Positions 10,211 to 23,332 are shown, counted from the first letter of the stretch. The stretch: 64,000 nt of DNA from Mauremys mutica (GCF_020497125.1 NC_059074.1:194402915-194466914), one strand, 5' to 3'. Numbers and translations are program-made. Notes: generated from the sequence alone by a model not told the origin.

Positions 10211-10512
10211 TAATGGTCTATACAATTGAAGAATATAGGTTAGTTGATTCTATGTTCGGTACAGATGTTAATTTATTATTACATGTTGCTGGTGATGTGT
10301 TTACGGGTTTCACTGGGAAGAATATAAGATTCCATCAGAATTTGCATGTACAAAAATCAGTTATATTTAATGCTACTTTCATTGAGCATGATGCATACCC
10401 CCAAGGCCAGAAGTCGTCACAGGAAGTAATTAAATGGAAAAGGTCAGAAAATGAGGATGTGTTTGTGTGTAGCGTTGTTTGTTGTTCTGTGTCAAGATAA
10501 TTAAGTTAGTTT
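10211..10512. other. Intron 1 sequence with one unassigned open frame
   Basis: A 95-codon frame (10213-10500 +) is present but shows no domain, splice context or codon bias. It probably arose by chance. Confidence 0.4.
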
Positions 10513-10635
10513 CAGGGCTTGTCTATATGGGGACACTCAGGAAAATTAAGGCAAATTAACTGAAAGTGTGAAGATGTAGCACATTAAACCCTTGTGTGGC
10601 TGATCTCACTCAGAAATAAACTGGCCTTAGCTCCT
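10513..10635 (+). mobile_element. MITE fragment with gggcttgtcta end
   Basis: It begins cagggcttgtctatatgggg, the terminal sequence also seen at 13761. It continues acactcaggaaaattaagg ... gtgtggctgatctcactcag, as in a common turtle MITE family I recall. The opposite inverted terminus is missing, so it is truncated. Confidence 0.5.
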
Positions 10636-10793
10636 CCACCCGCCACCTGTAGCTTATTCATGGCATTAAGTTGGCTGGGAAGCAAATAGTATGACACTCT
10701 GATTAGGAGTGTCAAAGTTGCTTTATGAAAGTCTGTAGCAATTATGCTATGGGGTGCTGACCTTGAAGAAACTTGGTCCTAGAAACAGTAGAG

Positions 10794-11104
10794 CAGGGGT
10801 CAGCAACCTTTCAGAAGTGCTGTGCCGAGTCTTCATTTATTCAGTCTTGTTTAAGGTTTCGTGTGCCAGTAATACATTTTAACGTTTTTAGAAGGTCTCT
10901 TTCTATAAGTCTATAATATATAACTAAACTATGGTTGTATGTAAAGTAAATAAAGCTTTTAAAATGTTTAAGAAGGTTCATTTAAAATTAAATTAAAATG
11001 CAGAGCCCCCCGGACAAGTGGCCAGGACCCGGGCACTGTGAGTGCCACTGAAAATCAGCTGGCGTGCTGCCTTCGGCATGCGTGCCATAGGTTGCTTACC
11101 CCTG
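10794..11104 (+). mobile_element. hAT-type MITE, 311 bp, copy 1
   Basis: Terminal inverted repeats CAGGGGTCAGCAACCTTTC and GGTTGCTTACCCCTG bound the element. The flanking 8-mers CAGTAGAG (10786-10793) and CAGTAGAC (11105-11112) match at 7 of 8 positions, an hAT-size target duplication. The interior has no coding capacity. A second copy of exactly the same length and high identity lies at 45998-46308, so both were mobilised in trans by an autonomous hAT element not present here. Confidence 0.92.
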
Positions 11105-11112
11105 CAGTAGAC

Positions 11113-13439
11113 ACACATCCCAAACTTTGCAAATATGACTAGCAATCCTCTTGAAATGTTTCAAATAACAGTTTAAAGTGGAATATTAACTTTGCATTGG
11201 CATGTTTTGCAGCTGGTTTTATTGTATCAGATACACTGATCCCACTCACCACTGAAAATAAGAGCAATACATCATCACTGTCCTTACTGTGAATACTGAA
11301 AATATTCAAGCTTTAAGGTTGCCCTTTAGAATTAGACTTGTCTCATTTTCAGAGTAACTTTGTCTATTGCACATTACTGACTGCTTTCTCCTAGATGTAA
11401 TAAACAACTGATTGCTTTTTTTTTTTTTTTTTGTCATGAGGATGATCTGTGCAGGAAGACACTGGCCATACTGTGTGTCATGACATCATTGCTTGCGCTT
11501 GGGACAGGACATGCAGGCTTGCCAAAATTTAACCATTCACTTTTTGGCCTAAAAATGTAATATGATTATTTCTGAGGTTTATACATTACTTTAAAAAATA
11601 CTACAAATAACTAGCTAATGTATTCAATTACACTGAGAACTAACTATTTTCAAGGGAAGTTCTTAATGAGATGTGATAATTGAATCTAGCACCTTCTACT
11701 TCCTTATCCCAGGCCAGGGCTTTAAAGGGATTCATAGGTTTGTTTATTTATGTATTTATACTACATCCTGAATGGTTTATGGGAATGGTATGTGGCACAT
11801 GGTCAAGTGAGAAAGGCAAAAGGAAGAGAAGTCAAGACAACAGGGGAGGAACAGAACTGGTAGAAGTGCACCATATTTCTCACCAGAGGTAGCACTTTAC
11901 TCTTAATTACAGACAAGAACAGCAAGTTCAGGTATTGGAAAGCTAAAGTGATAAGGAGAATCAAATAATGTGCCGTCAGTTAGACAAAAAAGTCCATAGT
12001 CCATACATCCTTTTAAACGCTTTTTTGGTTTTTTTTCTGGGCAAGTGTGGTTCTCAGATTGACAGCCCTGGAACCTAGAGGTTGTTTGCTACTTATAAAA
12101 CAGATGCAGCCCAGGCAGGGGCAATGGACTGCCCTGCAATGTGCCTCATTTCTGATCTGGCAAAACTGCCACTAAGGACTGAAAGGTCTATTTCCTCTGC
12201 AGGTTTATTAAATCTTGACACTCCAAACAAGAGTATCCAATGTAGTGGGATGTTTTTAATGTAGCTCTCTGAGAGCTGGATTTAAATTATAAATTTGTTT
12301 GTTGGGCCAGCAAACCATCATTGCATAGCATTCACTTTTAGTTTCTCAGACTGAGCCATATTAGAAACAGTGACATTGAGACAAAAGGAAACTGAAAGCC
12401 ACCATAAATCCCTTGAGCCACCCAATTCCTCTGCTTCCCAACACACACTGTCAAGTTAATTAAATGAACTTTGCTCATCATCTCGCACTGTGCTGGAGGA
12501 AAGGAAATTATCCTCCAGTTGGGTAAAACCTGGGAGAGGAGTCATCAGGCAGTGGAATACCTTTTATGTCTTCAGAGGGACAAATCCAAAGCAAGTGGTA
12601 TAAAATGGGCTCAAGCCTGTCATATTCTGGGTGCACTCAACTTCCACTGAAGTCAAGGAATTAAGAATACTTGCAGCCTTGCAAGGCTGTACCCTATATA
12701 TCCTTGTATCTTGGGGCTAAGTCTGCTCAAGAAGATATGTGCAGCTCCTGTTGACTTCAGTGGATTGTGCATGTTTGTTAAAAGGCAGAATAATGCCTTC
12801 ATATGAGAAACTGAAATTTACAAGTTTACATTGTGGGCACACAAATAGTTACAGAACTGATAAACAAAAGTACATAATCAGAAACTACAGGTGCAGGCAG
12901 AGTCTCTGATACGTAATCTGTTTGCTGAACAGACTAGTCAGTTTGTGTATTTAAACTGCGATGGTAGTGTAGACAGCAAGAAATGATGGTATGTAGGCTC
13001 TGATGTGAGAGTATAATTTCATAGATTCTACTAAATGAAACATATGAGTGAATTACTAGCCTACCTGATTTTGCATCTTATGCACAGAGAGGCAGAAACG
13101 CAATACTTAGGCCAGTTATCCATTTTGTTGAGGTGAATGGATGGCTAATTCTCTTGGTTTTCTCTTTCTTCACTGCACTGCTATTACATATTTAGGATTG
13201 AAATCTAGCAAATAGGAGTATAAGGAGAATCCCTGCACTTTATTTCCTTTGCCAAATAGACTGAAATGGACTGAAAATTTAATCACCAACAAATATACAC
13301 TATGCACAGCAGGAACTGAAGAGGGGGTATTGCAGCCTTTCCCCAGTCATAAAGCCTAGAGAGAAGAGGAGGAGCTCCCAGGAGCAGAACCAGCCACGAG
13401 AAGTGAAGGCCCTCCTCAACCCTAGTAGGAGCTAGGGGT
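11113..13439. other. Intron 1 sequence, no gene
   Basis: AT-rich, with a T run near 11417-11433. A decayed fragment resembling the 'ttccactgaagtcaagg' class of old repeats is around 12600-12780. Open frames here (11680-11892, 12082-12264, both +) have no recognisable product. Confidence 0.45.
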
Positions 13440-13550
13440 AGTGGGGCATCTTCCAAACTCTTAGTCTGTGATGTCAGCTTCATTGGTCCTGCATTGGACT
13501 AGATGACCTCCTGAGGTCCCTTCCAACCCTGAGATTCTATGATTCTTACA
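13440..13550 (+). mobile_element. CR1 LINE 3' tail
   Basis: The end reads ggactagatgacctcctgag, gtcccttccaaccctgagat, tctatgattct, the well-known 3' terminus of sauropsid CR1 elements with the short ATTCTATGATTCT tail. Only the last ~100 bases are present (severe 5' truncation, usual for CR1). No target duplication, also usual. Confidence 0.9.
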
Positions 13551-13760
13551 ACTTGATTTTGGGACACTTTTTTTTGCCAATGGTTTTGCCTCAGACTCCT
13601 TCTGCTTTTCTCCCTTAATACCTCTGCTTTCTGCTTTGTTGTCCCTGCTTTCCATACACTCTTCCTCCTTTCCTCTCCCTTCTTCTTCCCCTTCCTTTTG
13701 CCTTTGCATTTGTTTGGCCGTACTAATTCTCACCCCCAACCCCATTTAAAAAGAAACACC

Positions 13761-13943
13761 GGGCTTGTGTACATGGGGAAATTGACCAGAATAGCTATAG
13801 TGCAATAATTAGAAGTATTCTGCTGTGTCTATACTGGTTTAACTCCCTGTGTGGATGCTGTATTCTAAAATGAAAGTGACTTTATTCCAGAATAATTCTT
13901 CCACTATAGCTACGCTGGAGTATTTCCCTATGCAGACAAGCCC
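13761..13943. mobile_element. MITE with gggcttgt termini, 183 bp
   Basis: The left end GGGCTTGTGTACATGGGGAA and the reverse complement of the right end (GGGCTTGTCTGCATAGGGAA) match at most positions. Further internal complementarity is visible (gaccagaatagctatagtg against cactatagctacgctggagt). No coding capacity. No clear target duplication survives. Confidence 0.75.
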
Positions 13944-15855
13944 TAAGGTTTGTGCCAGGTATCACTTTGATAATTTAAGTTCTGCATCCGTTTACTCCCT
14001 ATTCTTCATGTGTGTTATGTCTTTTAGAATGTAAGCTTTTTGGGGAAGGGGCTCTCTTTTCCTGAGAGTTTGAACAATGCCTAGTTCATTGGGACCCTGA
14101 TCCTGACTGGAGCTTTGGGCACTACCACAATATAAATGATGATCACTGATAGTCTGTCTTTCCAGCATGGGACTGTTATAATATAAAACAAATGACTGGC
14201 TAAAACTTACTAAGTATTGTTCATTTTTCAAAAGTTTCTATGTAATGTAACATAAATGCTTTTAGGATATGAAACTTAACCTTATTGAAAGTCTTAATTC
14301 TGTGCTGTATTTCCAAAAAACATCATCGTACTTTATTTCTAGAAATTTTCCTTAGCTAATGTATACTACGTGGGTAGCCCAAAGTCACCTACTCTGGTAC
14401 CAGATGTTGTTATTCACTGCCCTGAAAGGATTGCACTGTATTAAATGAAGTATCAGAGTGCCGACTGTATTGCCCCTGCACCTATATACCCTTGCTACAT
14501 TAAATTTTTAGTTTAGAGACAAGAATAAGGTTATTGGGAGAAAATTTTCTCCCAGTGAAGTTAAACAAAGGTAGCAGTTTGAACATGTCATACACTCTCT
14601 GCAGAGAGATAATAAACTGCTCACTCTTCTCTTTAGGTGGAATTTTCACTCTCCTTTTCTGCTCACATTCTTCTTGTTTCATTTTTTGTTCTGAAGAATA
14701 ATTTTTTTAGCTCCCTTTTTTAGCCCCCTTCCCTTACACTGTTTGTCTCTCACACTTGTCCTTTCCTCCCCTGTTTCTGTTCCATCACTTGCTGCTTTCT
14801 CTCTCCTCCTCCCAAGGGAAAACCTGCCATCACTGCATTTCAGTTTTCTTGCCTCAGAATCTTCTGTTTCCAAAATCCTCTTCCCCTCCCCCCCTTTTTT
14901 AAAGGGATGTTGCCCAAAATTACTCGGCTTGCTGTTTTGACTAGCCATAGAGGAAAAGAGTATCTCTTAATGAGCCCATTACATATGCCAGTCAAATACC
15001 TTTTTGAATACCAGATATTCAATGCAGTAGAACTGGATGCTTACCTTAAAAGTAAATTACATCACAAAATAATATTATAAACTCACTTTCAGGGTTGTAA
15101 ATACATGTCATTTTTTAACCAGGCTACCACCTATTGCTTGAGATTTAACCAACTCTCAGACTGCCAAATTAGAATCCATGTTAGTCGTTGGCCTGTTTCA
15201 TCTGTGTTCATATAACTTTCTTGTTGGACAAAACCAAAAAACCCATCCTCTCTCCGAGTGTAACTTTAAGGGGAATATATGGCCAAAGATCCCCCTTACT
15301 ACACTCTGGGTAAACTCTGTCAAGCAGTGGACAGCCAGGGGAAGATGCTTTGTGGCCCAGTTACAAACCCCTCTCTGACTAACGGATTGTTAGCCAGGAA
15401 AGAACTTTCCTCATTTTGACAAGCTGGGGGATTCACAACTCGGTACCAAAACTACTGGGCTTCGCCTTTATCGCCAACACTTGTGTAAGCCAAGTAGCCA
15501 TAGGGCAGTTTTGTTGTCAAACTAACTTGTGAAGAAAGTGGGCTTATGTCACCATTGACGGGCTATGCTTTTGACCTTAGGAGGTAAAAGCTACCTCAGT
15601 AAGAAGCAGCCTCCATTGTGCAGTATCTGTGGCCTAGCGGCTATGGAGGCAATAAGCTGTGCAATGCCTTTAGTAAAATATTAGCTAAATCTAACCTATT
15701 TTATTTTAAGACTTTACATATATGTTAAAAGGACTTTCAAAACTATTTTTAGAACTACCTCTTCCTGTATCTGTTTCTCTCTGGGAACAGTGTTCCTCTC
15801 TCAGCAAGAGCAGACATCTTTTGCAATATTTGGGCAAGGCAGGTAGAGTCCGCTG
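13944..15855. other. Intron 1 sequence, nothing recognised
   Basis: AT-rich, with pyrimidine-rich tracts near 14740-14900. Facing ORFs at 14679-14948 (-) and 14743-14940 (+) are mirror frames of that low-complexity tract. No element ends seen. Confidence 0.45.
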
Positions 15856-15950
15856 ATGCCAGATCCAGCCATTGATCTTTATGAGGGACTCCCACTACAG
15901 TCAGTCTTGTGCAAAAGCTGACGGCAACTTTTAAATATCAGTAAGTACTA
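15856..15950 (+). repeat. 95-bp repeat, copy B (partner at 10116-10210)
   Basis: This is the same-orientation, ungapped match to 10116-10210, beginning ATGCCAGATCCAGCC and ending CAGTAAGTACTA. It is followed by a short 'catcctgcaagc ... gatcaggcc' stretch like other old repeats. Substitutions are scattered, so the two copies are not extremely recent. Confidence 0.85.
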
Positions 15951-17750
15951 GGTGAAAGTAAAGGTTCCCATCCTGCAAGCTGCTTTGTACAGACAGACCC
16001 CTGCACTTGAAGCCCCATTGCTGGATCAGGGCCTAAATTTGTAAGAGCTGATTTCTGCTTAGCACTTGAATGCAGGTGAAGACTTGGAAACAATTAGATT
16101 TTAAAAGTCGTATTATTCAGAATAAAAAAATATGCTGAAAGATTCAAATTAGTCTAAGTTCTGTTAGAAAACACTCAGGACTCTATTTTTTCTCATACAT
16201 TGAAATGTATAGCATCACTTTAATAAACTATTAGTAGCTGAGCGAGATTAGTTTCCTGTTCAGTAATTTTATAATATTGACTAATTTAACTGCCAATGTA
16301 TTACTTTAAACAGGTATGTGTAATAGGGTTACTATCATGGGGAAAATATTGGTTTCATTTTTATTAAAATTTCATTAAATTTTATTCATGAAAGTCTGAT
16401 GATGGCACTGAAGAGTCTCAAAAGCTAGAGCAAATCTCTTTTTGTGCTTCCCCAAACAGCTGACCACGTGTCCTCAGTCTTGGCCTACACCACCAGTCTG
16501 GTTCCTCCCTTGCCTTCAGTATTTGTAATTGTATTAAACTGTGGCTTTATTTTCTGGATTAATGCACGTTGAGGATTAGATTGATACCACTAACATCACT
16601 TCACATGTGACCTAAAGGTTATTTTGAACTAGTGTCTCCAGACGAGCCTATAGTTCACTGACTCGTATGGTATATTTTTGATTTTGTCCTTATGCAATGG
16701 AAAAAGCAGTTCTAAAAAGATTTCCCAAACTCAAAAAGGCCACCCGTTCACCCTTCTGCTAGGCAATCCTCTTGTATGCATTTATTTTTTTTCTTTTAAA
16801 CACCACTCTGAAACAAACAGGCAGAGTGGTCTGCATTGTGGAAAAATTAGTATTGAATTGTTTCTTGCAGCTGAAGTGCTGCCAAACAGCATCTATAGAG
16901 TGGTCCCTGCTGGGTGACACCAAATGTTCTCTGAGCGGTGTTTAACGCCCTATCACAGTGCTTCCATAGCTGACTATATTACATGCTATGTTCAGTGAAA
17001 GCCAGGAAGCTAATTCACATATGTTTTCAGTATATTTTTTTTCATTAACATGTCTTAACAATTTGGTGCTCCTGCATTTTAACACATCGAAAGTAATCTA
17101 CCTGTTTATGTGGTTTATGAGCAGAAAGGTATGGCCCGAAGCTGCTATAAGGTTACTAATACTTCAAGTTACAACATATAAAGAAGAGTGTGTTTTGCCT
17201 CAAGTTGAGACAAAAGTGAGTTAAGGTTGTGACTCCATATTCGGTTGCAGCAAGGGCAGGCCCTCAGTGTATTTCCTCTTGCACATCCTCCTCTCCTTTG
17301 GGAACAGGTCTGCTACCTACTGACTTTAGAGTGGGAATTGACAACCCGCAACACTGGAACTAAAGCTGGTAACTCTCATGATCTTTAAAACTGCTTTTGA
17401 AAGCACCAGCTATACATTTTCCCCATGTTGCTAGCCAAGTAGTGCAGTGGAAGGATGCCAATAGGCATCCAGAGGGTTAATGAGAGCATAAATTCAAACA
17501 TTTCTGCATGGTTTCTACATGGGCTGTTGCAAGCTATTTACAAATAGACTGACTTTTAAATGCTTGTATGAGGGTAAATAGACCATCTAATCCTTTGAGC
17601 CCCAGAAGTTTATGAAATCATTTATTTAATTTTAAGGACTCTGTAAAATATATAGAACTTTACATGTTCAAAGTTTGGTACCATCTTTCTAAGATAGTTA
17701 ACTTCACTGCCACAGCAGGCTTGCTGTTGTATTACCAACTCTGTCTCTTA
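15951..17750. other. Intron 1 sequence, nothing recognised
   Basis: AT-rich non-coding sequence. ORFs at 16678-16917 and 16988-17224 (+) lack homology and splice context. Confidence 0.45.
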
Positions 17751-17832
17751 GGTAGGGAAGCTAAGGTAGAGAGGCTAAGTGACTCACCCAAGGCCGCACA
17801 ATGAGTCCGTGGTAGTCCGATTCAGACCGTAG
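17751..17832 (-). repeat. MIR/CORE-SINE relic
   Basis: ggtagggaagctaaggtaga, gaggctaagtgactcaccca, aggccgcacaatgagtccgt parallels the MIR segment gaaactgaggcacagagagg, ttaagtgacttgcccaaggt. Strongly diverged, as expected for an ancient amniote SINE. Confidence 0.75.
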
Positions 17833-19318
17833 TAGTTTGACGCCTGACATTTTAGTGGTACATGCTGGTGCTTTTATACTTAAAAATTTGTAGTGGAAAC
17901 TTTATCTCTTAGGATTTATAATTCTGCCATCATAATTCACTCCTGACTAAAACTTGGCACAAAAGGTAGCAGGCTGGTTGTATTCTCCCGCCCGTCCTCC
18001 CCTTCTTTACATGCTATTAAAATGAGACTATTTATTTATTTTATCAGTGGCTGGAGGGAGGAGAGAGTAAAGGTAGTAAATTATGTTGGCATGTGTCCTT
18101 TTTGTAAGGAGTGCTTTTGATACTCTTTTGTATTCATATGTCTTAAATCAACTTGGTTTTAAAATGAACATTGTCAAATTATTAGTCCAAATAAAATCAA
18201 TTAAACTTAGAAATAAGAGATACTGTCAGTCAAATTAGTTCAAACTTTAGGTTTTGTAAAAAGTAAGCTTTTACAAAAGTGGAGATTAGTAAAGCATCCA
18301 GGGACATAAATCCTATAGAAACAGTTATTTTAAAGAAATACACTTTTCCCCATCATATTTTCAAACCAGAGATTGTGGCATTGTGCATGACAACCGGAAA
18401 GTTAAATTGATTAGAAACTGACTTCACAAAAGTGATGAAGACAAGTCTATTTTTATTGTGCCAGCTGATTGAAATGCAGAAAGTAAGCTAATAGCATCAA
18501 TGACAAAAAGTAACGTAGACTTTTAAATACTTTCCATTTTAATAATGGAAAGTGGTGGTGGTTGTAAGGACATTTTGTAAATCATGATTCTTATTTTCCT
18601 TGAAGACATACATGTAAATAAAGAAAGACAGCTCCTACTAATGCTTAATGCATATGAGTGACTTTACGTAAACTAGTAGTTCCATATATCAGTAGAACTA
18701 TTAGTTATCTGCAGGATAGGACTCTGTATTAATGAGACCTGCAATATTGTATGTATGTAGCATCTTTTTAGGTGGAGTCTAATATACACACTGAGGACTG
18801 AATGCTGCAGGAGGTTATAGGAATATTCTCATTGTAAGCTCTATGTCCACTAGTGAGAGTTTTGCGAGACTGGTTTCTTTTTAACATTTTTCCATGTACT
18901 TATATAAACTATAATGGCTGTAAAGATCTTATCACAGAGGTGATGTGCCTTTTAAAAATACTTCCTAAAAACAAATTACACAGTAGGCCTCAACAGCTAT
19001 TTTGGAGCCATTAGTCAAGTCAGTTCATGTTTTTACAAGTTCTTCGTGTAGTTATATAATTTGCATCTTGCAGTTTAAATTTAATAAGTCATAAGGTTTC
19101 CGGAGATCATCACTCTCGTTCTTGTAGGTGGATTGCTTTTTCAAAAAGAGGATTTAAAAATATAAAGGTAATTAAATGAGATATAAATCGACAAAAGCAA
19201 AAAATAGAAGGGTGAGACTCTATCCTTGTGTCTGTTTTACAAACATTTTCACATAAGAAGCTGTCTTTTGTACCCCTCTTGCAGAGTGTTGGAGCCCAGG
19301 CTCCAGCCCCAGCCCAAA
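17833..19318. other. Intron 1 sequence, one short palindrome
   Basis: AT-rich. At 18529-18553 ACTTTCCATT, five bases, AATGGAAAGT form an exact 10-bp inverted repeat. No gene or mobile element is recognised. Long frames are absent. Confidence 0.45.
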
Positions 19319-19423
19319 TGTCTACACTGCTATTTTTGGCCCTGTAAGTCCAAGTCAGCTGACCCGGGCTCTGAAACTTGATGCCACATGTTTTTTATTG
19401 CAGTGTAGACATGCCTATAGTGT
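19319..19423. mobile_element. MITE fragment with agtgtagacatgcc end
   Basis: gtctacactgctatttttgg on the left and ttattgcagtgtagacatgc on the right are facing termini containing GTCTACACT/AGTGTAGAC. The interior (gggctctgaaacttgatgcc) is like a turtle MITE I recall. The ends are imperfect. Confidence 0.5.
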
Positions 19424-19689
19424 ATGTGCGCCAGGGGACCAAATTAAAGTTGCCTGGGCAACTTCAATTCTGACACTTCCAGACTTTTGAGTGGTTGGTT
19501 ACTAATAGCCTTAACCTTTTAAAATAGCGTTTTGGTATTCAATAATGTATATAGTTAATGAGGAGAAGGGGGAAGTGTCTCCATTAATGGGCCTGGTTCC
19601 AGTGGGGCACTTGATAGTTGTGGCATCACTTGGAGCTGGAGCTAGTGGAACATAACTTTGGAGCACCTGTAAAACAAATCAGTATGCCT

Positions 19690-19763
19690 GGGTTTTTCAA
19701 AGGTGTCTAAGAGAGTTAAGGTTAGGCAAGGGCCTAACTCCCTTAGGTGCCTCTGAAAATTCC
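19690..19763. repeat. Ancient hairpin repeat
   Basis: gggtttttcaaaggtgtcta ... gagttaagg faces cctaactcccttaggtgcct ... gaaaattcc. The two halves are imperfect reverse complements, forming a ~30-bp stem. This 'ttttcaaaggcacctaaggg' class is widespread in sauropsid genomes as far as I recall. Confidence 0.65.
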
Positions 19764-21025
19764 GACCTGTATGCCTCGACCTTATTTGGAACAACCAGAC
19801 TTAAACTTTGTTGCAGACCACCCTTGGGAAATGCCTAAAAACAAAATTCCAATGCCCCCTTTCCCCCCAATTGCCTGATAAAAGTACATATCAGAAAATA
19901 AGTACACCTTTTATATAGCAAACTGAAATGTTCATAAACTAGCAGACCTGTCAAATACATTGTAACCATTTACTTTAAAAAAGTTAATGCAAAAGATTAT
20001 TCATTTAACCAGTTTCTAATTCATTTTTCAAAATAATAGTAGCATTAACCCAAGAATCTTTCCCAAGTTTCTAACTGTAGTGAATTTAAAGATATGTTGT
20101 GTATTGATAACTTAAAATCCATAAAGTATTTTGTATTTATGATACCTTGGCTATGGCTTTTATCTCATGTGCTCTTCCCTTGTGCATGCGCACACATATA
20201 TGAGATGCTAAACTAATAATAATTTCAGTAGCTCTGTAACAGTTCGTGATTATTCTCAGACTCCAGAATAAAGCTAGCCAAATATAACAAATTTCAGCAT
20301 TTTAAAAGGGTAGTACAATTTCATACTGTCTTGTGTCCTGGTCAGAATAGTATCCAGATATTTAATAATAGCTCAGTGAAAAAATAATTCTTGTGGGCTT
20401 GTCATTTTGGGAGTGTGTGCATGAGCACTCATATCACTAAGGAAGTACAGGCTATCTTTATCAAGTTATCAGAGGAACAGCTCATCCCAACATGCTGCGA
20501 GGTCAGAAAAGAACACATGCCAATAAATATTTCATTGCTATATTTTTTTATGTACACTATCTGCATTTGAAGGGAAGAATAAAATATATTTGCCTTGGAG
20601 TCCATGCAGCATAGTTCAGAGGTGGCTGTTTAACTTAGTTCAAAGAGGGAACTTTGGGCATTTGATCTGGGCAAACAAAACACTGTTATAAACCAGCAGT
20701 GAGCATGAGGAGTAACTTGCTTCTTAGATGTTACTGCTACAAAATAATATCCGTGGTGTGCCTGTGTCCTCTAATGATGTTGGTGATATAATTATTAAAT
20801 GACTTTATTTTCCTGATTACACTGGTGCCTTTGAGGTATATTTAATGTGGATATTAAAGTGTGGACAAAGAATAGTGTTACACCTGTAACCAACAGCTTC
20901 TTGATATCTGAATAAAATACTTGAAGTAGAAACTGTATGGATGTCCAGAGTAGCTAATAGAAAATATTCTGTATGTTTCTCAAAGGGGAATAATTATCCT
21001 TGAATAATACTTTAATGGTTGGTTC
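19764..21025. other. Intron 1 sequence, nothing recognised
   Basis: AT-rich non-coding DNA without an ORF of note, element ends or tandem repeats. Confidence 0.5.
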
Positions 21026-21205
21026 TGGTCTGCACTAAAGAGTTAGGTCTACCCACCTACATTGCTCAGAGGTGTGAAAAATCCACCCCCCTGAGCAACT
21101 GTAGTTAAACCGACCTAACCCTCATGTAGACAGTGCTACGTTGATGGAAGAATTCTTTCGTCTACTTAGCTACCGCTTCTCAGCGAGGTGGATTACTTAT
21201 TCCTG
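21026..21205. mobile_element. Chompy-like (Harbinger) MITE, partial
   Basis: ctggtctgcactaaagagtt, aggtctacccacctacattg, gtgtgaaaaatccacccccc, tgagcaactgtagttaaacc, gacctaacc form the internal fold typical of Chompy-type turtle/crocodilian MITEs. The right terminus is lost or too diverged to place. Confidence 0.65.
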
Positions 21206-21829
21206 GTTTCATGCCTGCCAGCTCATCCTCCCACTTCATCAGCAGCCCACTGGGGACTCTGGGCTTCCAGTGTCTGCATCTTCAGGATAGTTTGCTGGGC
21301 AGACTGCCCTTGGACCAAATTTCAAGTAGCAAAATCTTTTGTGAAAGAGGTTACTTTTTTTCATGTAGGTCTAGCCACAAGCCTTAAAATACAAATCCCA
21401 CAAACATATCTTACGAGAGTAAAACCTTGCCGGAGGATTTAAGGCAATCAGCTAGATGTCTTGCTTATCTGTTTGTCTGTTTGGCAAGCATGTTTCTTCA
21501 TGAAAGGCTGCAGCTGTAGGCAAGTGTACCCAGAACCCAACATAAATCCATGGCACTGTAGGGCACACAATACATCAGCAGCCTGCTCATATTGCAAGTG
21601 AATTTTCTGGGAAACTAGTTTAGTGAAAATCTGAAGAGTAGCATTCCACCCTACACCTTAGTGCAATGACTGACGATGAGAAGGGGAACAAGCCCCTCAA
21701 GCCCTACTGATGCCCTCTTCAACCTGAGTGAAGGACCCCATACGTTTTCATTATTCATTTCAACAGAAAATGGATTTAGTCCTAGGCTGCTTTGAATAAT
21801 TTTCCTCTAACTTGCTGTGGTGGTAATGA
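21206..21829. other. Intron 1 sequence, nothing recognised
   Basis: Non-coding. The frame 21188-21442 (+) overlaps the MITE end and has no homology. Confidence 0.45.
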
Positions 21830-22520
21830 TTGTGATGAAGCAGAGAAACTGCCAGCCAGCACAGCAGGGGTTAAAGAAAGCCTTTGGGCCCAGCTAGCCC
21901 CACCCCACCATACCTGCAGCCAATGACAGGCCTGGAGGGGGAATAAAAGAAGGAAGCTCAGTTCAGGGCTGACTGGCAAAGAGGCAGGAGCTGGCTGTCT
22001 CCCTGCCTGAAGGGGTAGCGCACAGGTGCCTGCCAGTCAGGGCAGCCCCCTGGAAGTAAGCACTGGTTTCCCAGCCAAGGGAGACTGCAGAGGAACCCCC
22101 CAGTAAGGGGAAACTGAGCGAGCAAACCTCAGAGACATTGTGAGGCTTGCCCTCACCAGCTTGCAGCTGTCCTGCCCAAAGTAGCCTAGGACCGCAGCAA
22201 GGCACCATCCAGCCCCAGAGGGAATCCTGTGGGAAGCAAGCCAGCTGGTAGATTGGACTAGAGGGGCCACAACCCAAACTGAACAGACTGGTAGGAAGTA
22301 GCCCAGGGCAGCAGATTCTGACTCCCTGCCAGGAGGGACACCAACCTCCCTCTTCAGGGTTGACATACGCAGGGCCCTGGGCTGGGACCTGGTGAAGAGG
22401 GAGGGCCTGGGTCCCCCTACCCTCACCCCAGCCTTAAAGGCTGAGGCCACTCAGCTAACAGGAGGCTGAGAGCCAGGTTATCTAACCACTAGGCTGCTCG
22501 GCCACCCAAGCCCTGTTACA
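21830..22520 (+). mobile_element. LTR-like element (probable solo LTR)
   Basis: GC-richer block between about tgatgaagcag and ccctgttaca. It contains a TATA-like aataaaag (21943) followed by a gctcagttcagggctgactg promoter-proximal stretch. It shares architecture and a motif (agggccctgggctgg ... agggcctgggtccccc) with the LTR-like element at 26634-27325. No internal retroviral genes are present. Ends are approximate and no target duplication is confirmed. The minus-strand frames (22037-22450 and others) are by-products of its GC content. Confidence 0.5.
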
Positions 22521-23332
22521 GTGATCAGTATTGCATCTTTTATTGTCTATTTCTTGTAATGTGAACTAAAGCAGCATACTGCATGCTAGTTAAGAATGCC
22601 ACTTTCAATGACTGATTTATAATAACAATCAATACACAAGTTATTTCCAAGGACAATTTTGATAAGGGGTAAAAAATTTTAAAAGCATGCAAGTCCCATT
22701 TGCAAAAGTTTAATTGAAAGTCAGTGGGACTTAAGCCTCTTACGAGCTCAAATCTTGCTTCTCTTTCGTAGGATTCCAAATTCCCGAAGAATGAGTGAGC
22801 TTGTTGTTTAAAAAGTTCACATGGAGCATAAGAGAGCTAGATACTGGGTGTTTGATTTATTTGGAACAGTCCACGTGATCTTTCAGATTTTAGTAATCTT
22901 TGCCCATGTTTATGTGGTGTTTGCTTCAGGTAGAGAATTCCTTCATACTCCAAAATTTTCATCGGGACATTTTCATCTGATGCTACTTTGACTTTCTTGG
23001 AGGTCAAGAAGTCTCTCTCTTTGATCTGTGTAAAACAGTAACTCTTAGCTTCTGTAACCTGGCTGTGTGCAAGAGAACCTTCTGCTGCTAACCAAAGTCA
23101 TGCAGACTGTGGTACAGTTGAGTAGCCAGATGTTTACTCCTGTCTTCACTAAAGGGGATTCTCGCTTAAAAGATATTGGATATTAGTTTGTTCCTTAGTT
23201 TAAAAAAAAAAATTGGCTCAAACTCCTATACAGAAACCAAGCACTTGGCAGGCTTTTCTGTAGCTCAGACTGCCATTTAAATAAGTTTCAATATGTCCTT
23301 GTTCATACTCAACCAAGTCCCTTCCTTATTCC
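22521..23332. other. Intron 1 sequence, nothing recognised
   Basis: AT-rich, with an A run near 23203. No gene or bounded element seen. Confidence 0.45.
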
